Of a stretch of DNA of 47,752 bases, positions 16,033 to 22,716 are shown in pieces; position 1 is the stretch's first letter, and every line of letters starts with the position of its first letter. The notes beneath the pieces were generated by a model. The model did not search any database and had not been told where the DNA came from. It saw only the letters and a program-made list of their open reading frames with translations. A program made the position numbers and the translations under genes. Source of the DNA: an uncultured Collinsella sp. (GTDB lineage Bacteria > Actinomycetota > Coriobacteriia > Coriobacteriales > Coriobacteriaceae); NCBI GenBank assembly GCA_959019775.1, contig CAUEPS010000015.1, forward strand, positions 1 to 47,752. The letters run 5' to 3'.

Positions 16033-16095
16033 TTAGTTAGGTAGTGGAATTGTTTTGTGCCTAACCAATTTAGGAGCGCATAGATTGATTGTCAA
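16033..16095 (-). promoter_or_regulatory. marR operon promoter and MarR operator
   Basis: On the minus strand TTGACA (16095-16090) is followed after exactly 17 bases by TAAATT (16072-16067), a near-consensus vegetative promoter. The inverted repeat TTAGTTAGGT (16033-16042) / GCCTAACCAA (16059-16068) overlaps the -10 and the expected start site, the position expected for an autorepressor. Confidence 0.75.
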
Positions 16096-16112
16096 GGTAC
16101 CAAACTTATTAA

Positions 16113-16216
16113 GTTACGGCGTTTTGCCAAACGCCGTAACCGCTCGACGCTGCAAACCCGCCAGAGCGGCAATCTGCCTTTCAACTTCGGCGGCATGACC
16201 AGAAGGTCAAGATAGT
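16113..16216 (+). repeat. Dispersed hairpin-core repeat, copy A (partial)
   Basis: The copy starts with a perfect 12-bp hairpin (GTTACGGCGTTT / AAACGCCGTAAC, loop TGCC), continues with the conserved core CGCTCGACGCTGC then CAGAGCGGCAATCTGCC, and reaches GGCATGACCAGAAGGTC. The distal pairing arm seen in copies C and D is missing. It lies between divergent marR and pdxY, with the same orientation as the other copies. Confidence 0.75.
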
Positions 16217-16220
16217 CGTT

Positions 16221-16260
16221 GGGGACGTTCTTGTTTGACTAGTCATTTAAGAACGTCCCT
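16221..16260. repeat. REP-like GGGGAC hairpin
   Basis: GGGACGTTCTT (16222-16232) pairs with AAGAACGTCCC (16249-16259). The loop holds the palindrome TGACTAGTCA. A related start, GGGGACGTTCTT, recurs at 27662. It begins five bases after repeat copy A. Confidence 0.6.
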
Positions 16261-16401
16261 AATGACTAACTTCCTCCTTCCCGTAACCTTTCCGCAACAA
16301 TGTGGCCTCCACGGCGCCGGCGCCCGCCTGCCGTGCTCCCTGCGCTACACTTAGTTGCACTGTGGCGCCGTTGCGCCGCGCCCGAACCAAGGGGGACTTT
16401 C

Positions 16402-17226
16402 ATGAAGAATACTCAGCTGCTGCTGATCAACGATATGTGCGGCTACGGCAAGGTCGCGCTTTCCGCCATGCTGCCGGTGCTGTCGCACATGGGCTACCGT
16501 ATCCATAACCTGCCGACGGCGCTCGTTTCCGACACGCTCAACTATCCCAAGTTCTACATCCACGACACCACCGAGTACGTGCGCCAGAGCCTCGCCATCT
16601 GGGAGGAGCTCGGCTTTGAGTTCGACGCCATCTCGACCGGCTTTATCGTGACCGAGGAAGAGACGCGCATCATCTCAGACTTTTGCCACCGCCGTGCGCA
16701 AAAGGGCACCAAGGTGTTCGTCGACCCCATCATGGGCGACAACGGCAAGCTCTATGCGGGCGTGCCCGAGTCCACGATTGGCCTTATGCGGCACCTGCTG
16801 GAGTGCGCAGACTACGCGGTACCCAACTATACCGAGGCGTGTCTGCTTGCCGATAGGCCTATTGCCGAGCAAATTACGCCCGATGAGGCCCGCGCCCTTG
16901 TGGACGCCGTGCGCGAGCTGGGTGCCAAGTCGGTGGTCATTACGAGCGCCGTAGTCAATGGCACGAACGCGGTTATCGGTTACGACCATGTGGCGGGGGA
17001 GTACTTTACGATTCCCTTTGAGCTCATTCCGGTCTATTTCCCGGGCACGGGCGACACGTTCTCGGCGGTGCTCGTCGGCCGCGTTATGGCAGGCTGGAGT
17101 CTGCAGCGCGCGACGTCCGATGCCATGCGCGTGGTGGCAGAGCTTATCGAACGCAATGCCGACCAAGAGGACAAATCGGCCGGCCTTCCCATCGAGGCCT
17201 GCCTGGATGTGATCGACCATGAGTAA
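16402..17226 (+). CDS. pdxY: Pyridoxamine/pyridoxal kinase (PfkB/ribokinase superfamily)
   Basis: A 274-residue kinase with the B6-kinase layout: an N-terminal substrate segment LLINDMCGYGKVALSAMLPV, the phosphate-binding region KVFVDPIMGDNGKLY, NYTEACLL, and the anion-hole/catalytic PGTGDTFSAV with the base Asp. It phosphorylates B6 vitamers to feed PLP formation. The ATG at 16402 has GGGGGA upstream; the open codons before it are unrelated. Its stop overlaps the start of the small Cys-rich gene at 17219 by eight bases (ATGAGTAA). Other ribokinase-fold substrates such as hydroxymethylpyrimidine are less likely given its sequence. Confidence 0.78.
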   Translation: MKNTQLLLINDMCGYGKVALSAMLPVLSHMGYRIHNLPTALVSDTLNYPKFYIHDTTEYVRQSLAIWEELGFEFDAISTGFIVTEEETRIISDFCHRRAQKGTKVFVDPIMGDNGKLYAGVPESTIGLMRHLLECADYAVPNYTEACLLADRPIAEQITPDEARALVDAVRELGAKSVVITSAVVNGTNAVIGYDHVAGEYFTIPFELIPVYFPGTGDTFSAVLVGRVMAGWSLQRATSDAMRVVAELIERNADQEDKSAGLPIEACLDVIDHE

Positions 17227-17548
17227 CGCCGGCGAGGGCGGCATCAGGCCTGCGGGCGAGAGCAAGCCGCTCGGCGCGTCGCGTGGCAAGCGTCCGCGTA
17301 TCCGCGTGAGCTGCGTGGACCAGCTGGGTGCGTGCCGTTGTCACCATGGTCACAAGCCCGGCGACGTCTTCGACTTCGACCGGGACCGCGGCAGGATGTG
17401 CGCCATGGCCTGTCACGTGGGCTTTCCCTATATCGATATCCTGCGCTATGGCGGGACCGTGCCTGGAAACGAGCCCGGCACGGCAAAGTTCTGCTGCCCC
17501 GAAGTCGATACACTGAACGTCTGGCTCGCCGAGATCGTCGACGAGTAG
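17219..17548 (+). CDS. Small Cys-rich TIGR04076-like protein
   Basis: A 109-residue protein with no known function. After a variable Gly/Pro-rich start of about 25 residues, a conserved type of layout follows: RIRVSCVDQLGACRCHHGHKPGD, MCAMACHVGFPYIDILRYGG, and near the end FCCPEVDTLNVW. Six or more Cys and several His suggest a metal or redox site. The order (Cys-x-His-x2-GD, then a YGG segment, then CCP-D) agrees with the uncharacterised TIGR04076 family. It overlaps pdxY by eight bases and is therefore translationally coupled to it, but no functional link to vitamin B6 is established. Confidence 0.7.
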   Translation: MSNAGEGGIRPAGESKPLGASRGKRPRIRVSCVDQLGACRCHHGHKPGDVFDFDRDRGRMCAMACHVGFPYIDILRYGGTVPGNEPGTAKFCCPEVDTLNVWLAEIVDE

Positions 17549-17645
17549 TCGAGCGTGGATTTTCTCCCGTTTAGAGCGCCGTTTCGTGCTCAAAGTGGAA
17601 GATTATCCACGCTCAATTTGTATGCGGGAGAAAATCCACGCTCGA
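17549..17645. repeat. 97-bp palindromic element with 21-bp perfect arms
   Basis: TCGAGCGTGGATTTTCTCCCG (17549-17569, 20 of its bases identical to the RC arm core) pairs exactly with 17625-17645. A third, imperfect copy of GAGCGTGGAT lies inside on the minus strand (17613-17604), where GTGGAAGATTATCCAC also makes a small hairpin. It begins immediately after the stop of the TIGR04076-like gene and separates it from the convergent phosphatase gene. Confidence 0.7.
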
Positions 17646-17689
17646 TCTATGCCGAGGGCGCGGTTAGCATGGTTCGTGCGCCCACGAAC

Positions 17690-18136
17690 CTACAGCTGCT
17701 CGAGCATGGCGGTGCAACCGGCGAGCACATCGCGGTAGGTGGCATCGAAATTGCCGGTGTACCAGGGATCGGCCACGTCGCCGGGGCGATCGGTCCAATC
17801 GAGCAAGCGCGTAATCTTGACGTCGGGGTCGTCGCCAAAAATGCGACGCAGGCCACGCGCGTTCTCAGCATCCATATATACAATGTGGTCCCAGTCGCCA
17901 TACTCCGCGCGACGCACCTGGCGGGCACGGTGCGCGACGACGGGAATCCCGACTTCGCGCAGCTTGGCGACCGTGCCATGATGCGGCGGGTTGCCAATCT
18001 CCTCGGTCGAGGTCGCAGCGGAATCGATGACAAATTCGCCCTCGCGCCCGGCGCGGCGCACCAACTCGGTAAACACCGACTCAGCCATCGTCGAGCGGCA
18101 GATGTTCCCATAGCAGATAAACAGTACGCATTGCAT
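17690..18136 (-). CDS. Low-molecular-weight protein tyrosine phosphatase
   Basis: A 148-residue enzyme with the active-site loop Cys8-x5-Arg14-Ser15 (CYGNICRS) at the very N-terminus and the general-acid motif DPWY at 123-126. It hydrolyses phosphotyrosine; bacterial members often act on tyrosine kinases of polysaccharide export or on other phosphoproteins. The ATG at 18136 has AAAGGA upstream and places the first strand directly before the catalytic loop; the open codons from 18181 are not family-like. The MFS gene upstream ends 51 bases before this start on the same strand. Confidence 0.9.
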   Translation of the reverse strand: MQCVLFICYGNICRSTMAESVFTELVRRAGREGEFVIDSAATSTEEIGNPPHHGTVAKLREVGIPVVAHRARQVRRAEYGDWDHIVYMDAENARGLRRIFGDDPDVKITRLLDWTDRPGDVADPWYTGNFDATYRDVLAGCTAMLEQL

Positions 18137-18187
18137 ATGCGGTTTCCTTTCGATCGCCATCATCAAGCTCGAGTATCGCATCTGCGC

Positions 18188-19432
18188 CTACGCCTGCGCC
18201 CGCTTGCGCTCCCAGCGAGCCAGCTTAATCGTCACCAGTGTGAGGGCCCAGGCCACAAGCGAGAACGCGGCTCCCACTGCGCCCACGTACGCAATGCCAA
18301 TGCTGCTTACCACGGCGCCGCCCACTGCGGTGCCAAACGAGATGCCGACGTTAAACGCCATGGGCTCAACCGAACTTGCGAGTACCATCGACTTGGGATG
18401 GCGGCTGCGTGCCACGTCCATAAAGTGCGTGATGCACGACACCGAGAACAGGTACATGAGCAGCGCCAAGCTAAAGACAAAGACCAGCGCGAGCGGCATG
18501 GTGCCGCCCACAGCAAACAGTCCGAGTAACGCCGCAGCCTGCAGCACAAACGTCACAAGCAGTGCCTTCATGCCAAAGCGCGCGTCGATCCATCCGCCCA
18601 GGATGTTCGAGATTAGGCAGAACACGCCGTAGGCCATAAGCGTGGTACTGGCTTCGACCGTGCCCATGCCCAGCACCTGCTCAAGATAAGGCGTCACGTA
18701 GCCGTAGAACACATAGACCGAGCCCACGCCAAACAAAAAGATGAGCATGCCGGTGATGATGCTCGGCTCGCGCAGCAGCCCCGCCTGCTCGCGAAAGGTG
18801 GCAGGCTCGTCGGTTTGCCCAGCGCGCGGCATAAACGCCACGAGCGCTCCGCAGATCAGAACGGCAAAGGTCAGCGTGCCGTACATGGCTACGTGCCAAT
18901 CGAGCGTGTCGGCTACAAACTTGCCGATCGAAGTGACAAAGACCATTGCCACGGAAAACGCACCATATACCACCGAGATTGCAAGCGAAGTTTGCTGCGG
19001 GGACAGAAGCTCGGGGATGTACGTCACACCCACGGCGAGCAGTGCGCCCGAGACGGAGCCCAAGATGATGCGCGAGGCGAACAGCACCTGGAAGTTGGGC
19101 GCCAACGCCATGACTAGGTTGCCGAGCACGAAGACGATGCTGTAGCACACGAGCAGCTGGTAGCGGCGGAAGCGCCCCGTGCTGAGCGCAAGTACCGGCG
19201 TGGCGATAGCGTAGACGAGCGCGAATACGCTGATGAGCTGGCCCGCGGTGGCAAGCGAGATGCCGAGTTCCGTTGCCAAGTCGCTTTCGATGCCGATGAC
19301 CACGAACTCGGAGCAGCCGAGCGAGAATCCCAACAGCATGAGCAGCGCCAGGCAAAGATTGGTGCGCGCGGGGGAGAGCGCGGCGGCGGTTGACTTGCTT
19401 TTAGGCGTGGTTGCGGCGGTCAAGGTTGTCAC
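18188..19432 (-). CDS. MFS efflux transporter, AraJ/sugar-efflux-like
   Basis: A transporter of about 414 residues with 12 predicted membrane spans. The first span region (LCLALLMLLGFSLGCSEFVVIGI) followed by LATELGISLATAGQLISVFALVYAIATPVLALSTGRFRRY is typical of the DHA1 drug/sugar efflux group. The start is uncertain. The GTG at 19432 gives a plausible cytoplasmic tail but has GGAG too close; a TTG at 19423 has the same GGAG about ten bases upstream. The open codons further upstream run through the hairpin at 19481-19513 and are unlikely to be coding. Downstream, on the same strand, is the tyrosine phosphatase. Confidence 0.78.
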   Translation of the reverse strand: MTTLTAATTPKSKSTAAALSPARTNLCLALLMLLGFSLGCSEFVVIGIESDLATELGISLATAGQLISVFALVYAIATPVLALSTGRFRRYQLLVCYSIVFVLGNLVMALAPNFQVLFASRIILGSVSGALLAVGVTYIPELLSPQQTSLAISVVYGAFSVAMVFVTSIGKFVADTLDWHVAMYGTLTFAVLICGALVAFMPRAGQTDEPATFREQAGLLREPSIITGMLIFLFGVGSVYVFYGYVTPYLEQVLGMGTVEASTTLMAYGVFCLISNILGGWIDARFGMKALLVTFVLQAAALLGLFAVGGTMPLALVFVFSLALLMYLFSVSCITHFMDVARSRHPKSMVLASSVEPMAFNVGISFGTAVGGAVVSSIGIAYVGAVGAAFSLVAWALTLVTIKLARWERKRAQA

Positions 19433-19480
19433 TCCAATGTCGCATGAATAAGCGGGATTCAATCCCTGCAACTCTAACAG

Positions 19481-19513
19481 AATGTGACAAAGAGACAGTC
19501 CCTTTGTCACATT
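19481..19513. repeat. REP-like hairpin AATGTGACAAAG / CTTTGTCACATT
   Basis: AATGTGACAAAG (19481-19492) pairs perfectly with CTTTGTCACATT (19502-19513). The loop contains GACAGTCC. On the minus strand it reads GGGACTGTCTCTTTGTCAC, a pattern similar to the other short GGGAC hairpins of this window. Confidence 0.6.
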
Positions 19514-19534
19514 GCGCTGCCAGCCAGTCGCCCA

Positions 19535-19597
19535 AACCATCACAACATTCGGCAAAAATCTCGAAATCGAGGAAAAGCGTCGAATGTTGTGACGGTT
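19535..19597. repeat. 63-bp hairpin element
   Basis: AACCATCACAACATTCG (19535-19551) pairs with CGAATGTTGTGACGGTT (19581-19597) with one mismatch. The loop carries the smaller palindrome CTCGAAATCGAG. It lies in the divergent gap between the MFS gene and the acidic membrane protein, directly after the hairpin at 19481-19513. Confidence 0.6.
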
Positions 19598-19683
19598 TTC
19601 CTGTCTGTGCCGACGAGCTCCAGCGCCGTCTGGGGGTATAAGGCTAGCAAGCGTTTATTTGCGAGGCCTAAGGGGCGTCCCGT

Positions 19684-20550
19684 ATGGATATCGATAACTT
19701 TGAATGGTGGTATAGCGAAGGCGAGGCTCCGGACGAGGAGTGGGACGAGCCCGCGCCGCGTGACGTGTCGAGCGATGAGGACGAGACCGGCAACGATGCC
19801 GTCGAGACGGACGCTGCTTCCGACTCCGCCGAACCCCTAACCTTTGAACAGGCTTGGGCCCAGGCCGAGGCCGACGAGGCTAAGGCCGATGCCACGGCCA
19901 CACTCGGTGAGCCGGCGGACATGTCCATCTCGCCGGCCAAGACCCCGCAGCCGCGCCATAACATCGACCCCGGCAGCACGGCATCCTTCAGCATACTCGA
20001 CGTGCCCGCGCAGGGTGCTCAGGCGCCTGCGCCCACGCATCGCCCCGACCTGGCTCGCGAGGAAGACGCGGGCCGCCGCTCTCCGCTCGGTCCCATCCTC
20101 ATCGCCTTCATGGCCGGCGTCATCGCTTGCTCGGCGATCGGAAATGTCTGGAGCCATGTGGAGCAACAGCGCAAAGATGCCGCCAAGGTCGAGATGTCTG
20201 TCGAGCAATCGCTCAGCCGCACGCGCTCGGTGCATGTGTCAGTCGAGGTCAAGGACGGTGCGACATGGGACACCGCCCGCGGCGATAGTCAGATGCTCAT
20301 CCACATCGTGGGCCGCACGCTCAGGGGGCAGGCGATTGACGAGTATCAATATGTCAACTCCGCTGGCGACGGCATCGAACTCAAGCCCGGCGACTACGAG
20401 CTCACGGTCGACGAGCCGCCCGTCGCCACCGATGGCACGCGCTTCCGCGCCTCAAAGCGCATGGTCCCCGTGAGCTTTAACTCACAGGCGCCCGATACGG
20501 TCGACAGCACACCGCAGGGCGGGTTCGACCTTTACGCAATCGCTCAATAA
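19684..20550 (+). CDS. Acidic single-pass membrane protein of unknown function
   Basis: A 288-residue protein I do not recognise. Residues 1-130 are strongly acidic and low in complexity, rich in Asp, Glu and Ala, with a Trp/Tyr-rich start (MDIDNFEWWY). One membrane span follows at about 134-156 (GPILIAFMAGVIACSAIGNVW), then an extracellular domain of about 130 residues with a beta-rich look (HVSVEVKDGATWD, GDYELTVDEPP). No signal peptide is present, so the acidic half should be cytoplasmic. AAGGGG lies about nine bases before the ATG. The next gene, the epimerase-like protein, is 79 bases downstream and probably has its own signals. Confidence 0.6.
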   Translation: MDIDNFEWWYSEGEAPDEEWDEPAPRDVSSDEDETGNDAVETDAASDSAEPLTFEQAWAQAEADEAKADATATLGEPADMSISPAKTPQPRHNIDPGSTASFSILDVPAQGAQAPAPTHRPDLAREEDAGRRSPLGPILIAFMAGVIACSAIGNVWSHVEQQRKDAAKVEMSVEQSLSRTRSVHVSVEVKDGATWDTARGDSQMLIHIVGRTLRGQAIDEYQYVNSAGDGIELKPGDYELTVDEPPVATDGTRFRASKRMVPVSFNSQAPDTVDSTPQGGFDLYAIAQ

Positions 20551-20629
20551 CTGCGCCTGCCGCCTCTCTGTGCCGCCAAGAGTGGCACAATAGCCCTCAA
20601 CACTGTTGTTTACTTTTGGAGGAAGTAGC

Positions 20630-21523
20630 ATGTCCACCGTCACCACCATCAAGCGCGGCGGCCTCACCGCGGCCATCGATTCCATGGGAGCCCAGCTCAC
20701 GAGCCTTGCCCTCGACGGCAACGAGTATCTGTGGCAGGGCGACCCGGCCTTTTGGGGCAAACACGCGCCCATTCTGTTCCCCATCGTGGGATCGCTGCGC
20801 AACAACACAGCGACGTCTGCGGCTGGCACCTGCGAGATGCCGCGTCATGGCCTCGCGCGCATCGTCGAGCACAAGCTGGTCGAGGTCTCCGAGGACGGCT
20901 CGTCCGTCACCTACGAGATCACCGATACGCCCGAGTCGCTCAAGGCTTTCCCCTTCCACTTTAAGCTCAACATGACCTATGCCCTGACTGGTGACGCCAC
21001 GCTCACGCAGACCTTTGCCGTCACCAACACCGGCGACGTGGACCTGCCGTTCTCGGTGGGCGGCCACCCTGCATTTAACGTGCCCGCCCCCGGTGCCGAG
21101 GATGAGGCGTTCGAGGATTACGAGCTGGCGTTTACCGAGGCTTGGACCAACGAGACCCCCATCATCACGCCCGACGGTCTTATGACGTTCGAGGGCAGTT
21201 ACAAGGCTCCCGATAACTCGGACGTGCTGCCCATCACGCACCGCAGCTTCGATAACGATGCCATCATGTTCACCGATACCCCGGGCTCCACGCTCACGCT
21301 GCGCGGCCGCAAGTCGGGCCACGGCGTCAAGATCGACTTTGAGGGCTTTAAGTACATCGGCGTGTGGTCTGCCGCCAACGACGCCCCGTTTGTGGCGCTC
21401 GAGCCTTGGACCGGCCACACCACCATGGACACCGAGGACGACGTCTTTGAGCACAAGGTCAACACCATTACGCTGGCGCCGGGCGAGACGGACGTCCGCA
21501 GCTTTAGCGTCACTTTGCTCTAG
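20630..21523 (+). CDS. Aldose 1-epimerase-like protein (GalM/LacX/YeaD superfamily)
   Basis: A 297-residue protein of the galactose mutarotase fold. It has the early AAIDSMGAQLTSLALDGNEYLWQGD segment, the substrate His in VGGHPAFNVP and the catalytic-type Glu in FVALEPWTG, the arrangement of the LacX/YeaD subgroup. Members interconvert the anomers of hexoses or hexose 6-phosphates. The ATG at 20630 has GGAGG upstream; the open codons from 20606 lack one. No sugar operon surrounds it, so the substrate is open. Repeat copy B starts four bases after its stop. Confidence 0.85.
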   Translation: MSTVTTIKRGGLTAAIDSMGAQLTSLALDGNEYLWQGDPAFWGKHAPILFPIVGSLRNNTATSAAGTCEMPRHGLARIVEHKLVEVSEDGSSVTYEITDTPESLKAFPFHFKLNMTYALTGDATLTQTFAVTNTGDVDLPFSVGGHPAFNVPAPGAEDEAFEDYELAFTEAWTNETPIITPDGLMTFEGSYKAPDNSDVLPITHRSFDNDAIMFTDTPGSTLTLRGRKSGHGVKIDFEGFKYIGVWSAANDAPFVALEPWTGHTTMDTEDDVFEHKVNTITLAPGETDVRSFSVTLL

Positions 21524-21526
21524 AGG

Positions 21527-21638
21527 TTCCGCCGTTCTGACGAACGGCGGGCCGGTCGACGCTGCGCGCCGCCCAGAGCGACAATTTGTCATTCAAAAGG
21601 CAAGGCATGACCAGAAGGTCTATGCCTTGCCTTTTTTA
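21527..21638 (+). repeat. Dispersed hairpin-core repeat, copy B
   Basis: The opening hairpin is CCGCCGTTC (21529-21537) / GAACGGCGG (21542-21550) with loop TGAC: its arms differ from the other copies but pair. The core follows (GTCGACGCTGCGCGCC, then CAGAGCGACAATTTGTC), then GGCATGACCAGAAGGTC inside the terminator hairpin. The distal arm of copies C and D is missing. Confidence 0.72.
21595..21637 (+). terminator. Terminator within repeat copy B
   Basis: AAAAGGCAAGGCAT (21595-21608) pairs with ATGCCTTGCCTTTT, the loop holding the smaller GACC-AGAA-GGTC hairpin, followed by a run of six Ts. It ends the epimerase transcript. Confidence 0.85.
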
Positions 21639-21645
21639 TGCCAAG

Positions 21646-21680
21646 CGGTGCATGGGGGACAGGTTGCTTTGCGCCAATCG
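21646..21680. repeat. REP-like GGGGACAGG hairpin, degenerate
   Basis: GGTGCA (21647-21652) pairs with TGCGCC (21670-21675, one G-T) around GGGGGACAGGTTGCTT. The sequence GGGGACAGGTTGCTTTGCGCCAAT is close to GGGGTCAGGTTTGTTTGCACCAAT at 26187-26210. Confidence 0.5.
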
Positions 21681-21780
21681 TCCTCGTGTGTCTATTAATT
21701 TTTCGCGCACATACCGCGCTGCTGGTTGCGGGCGTATATCCTGTCTTATTGTCAGTAACGCAAAATAGGGAAGGCACCAG

Positions 21781-22707
21781 ATGCAACCTCGGCAACAGCG
21801 CGGCATGCAGGCCCAGCCGGTGTGCAGCCGTCGCATCTTCTTGGGTAGCGCTCTCGCTGCGAGCGCTTCCGTCGTCGCCGGCGCGCTCGCCGGCTGTCAG
21901 CGTCCGTCCACGCTCAAGGTGGTTCAGCCCACGACGGGCGGCGGTCGCGACGACCTGTCCGATTCCGTGATCGGCAAGGACAAGATCCGCATTGGCATGG
22001 AGGCGGCCTACGCCCCGTACAACTGGCAGGTTTCCGAAGCCAGCGAGTTCACCATTCCCATCGACAACGTGCAGGGCGCCTATGCCGATGGCTACGACGT
22101 GCAGATCGCCAAGATCGTCTGCAAGGCCCTCGGTGGCGAGCCCGTTGCCGTCAAGCAGAGCTTCTCGGGCCTCATCGATTCGCTCAACAACGGCCAGATC
22201 GACCTCATCATCGCCGGTATGAGCGCCACGCCCGAGCGCGAGGAGTCGGTCGGCTTTTCCGACCCGTACTTCATTGGCTACTTTGGCCTGTTCGTAAAAG
22301 AGGGTTCCCCCTACCAGAACGCCACCAAGCTTAGCGACTTTAGCGGTGCCACGGTGCTCGGCCAAAAGGACACCATGCTCGATACCGTCATCGACGAGAT
22401 CCCGGGCGTCGTCCACAAGAACCCGGTCGATTCGGTCCCCACGGTGTTCTCGAATCTGCTGCAGGGCACGTGCGACGCCGTGACCTACAACACCGAGAAC
22501 GAGAAGGGCTATATGGCCCAAAATCCCGGTATCGTCCCCATCCATTTTGCCGAGGGCGAGGGCTTTAAGCAGGAGGTCGCGGCAAACGTCGGCTGCCGCA
22601 AGGGCTCGGACAAACTGCTTAAGCTCATCGATAAGACACTCAAGGGCATTAGCCGAGAGGAGCGCGACCAAATGTGGGACGCGTGCCTCGACCGTCAACC
22701 GGCATAG
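21781..22707 (+). CDS. Polar amino acid ABC transporter substrate-binding lipoprotein
   Basis: A 308-residue periplasmic-binding-type protein of family 3. The N-terminus has a twin-arginine pair (SRRIFLG, residues 16-22) before a hydrophobic stretch and a lipobox LAGC with Cys39 as lipidation site, suggesting Tat export and membrane anchoring. The mature part starts with a linker and then KIRIGMEAAYAPYNWQ, with further family features GYDVQIAKIVCKALG, QIDLIIAGMSATPEREESVGFSDPY and a bound-amino-acid-type region near NTENEKGY. GGGAAGG precedes the ATG. It is followed nine bases later by its permease and then the ATPase. The specific amino acid is not evident. Confidence 0.88.
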   Translation: MQPRQQRGMQAQPVCSRRIFLGSALAASASVVAGALAGCQRPSTLKVVQPTTGGGRDDLSDSVIGKDKIRIGMEAAYAPYNWQVSEASEFTIPIDNVQGAYADGYDVQIAKIVCKALGGEPVAVKQSFSGLIDSLNNGQIDLIIAGMSATPEREESVGFSDPYFIGYFGLFVKEGSPYQNATKLSDFSGATVLGQKDTMLDTVIDEIPGVVHKNPVDSVPTVFSNLLQGTCDAVTYNTENEKGYMAQNPGIVPIHFAEGEGFKQEVAANVGCRKGSDKLLKLIDKTLKGISREERDQMWDACLDRQPA

Positions 22708-22716
22708 GGAGGCAGC

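Noticed and set aside
20551..20629. Sigma-54-like TGGCAC motif near 20585
   Set aside because: The matching TTGC element at the required spacing is absent.
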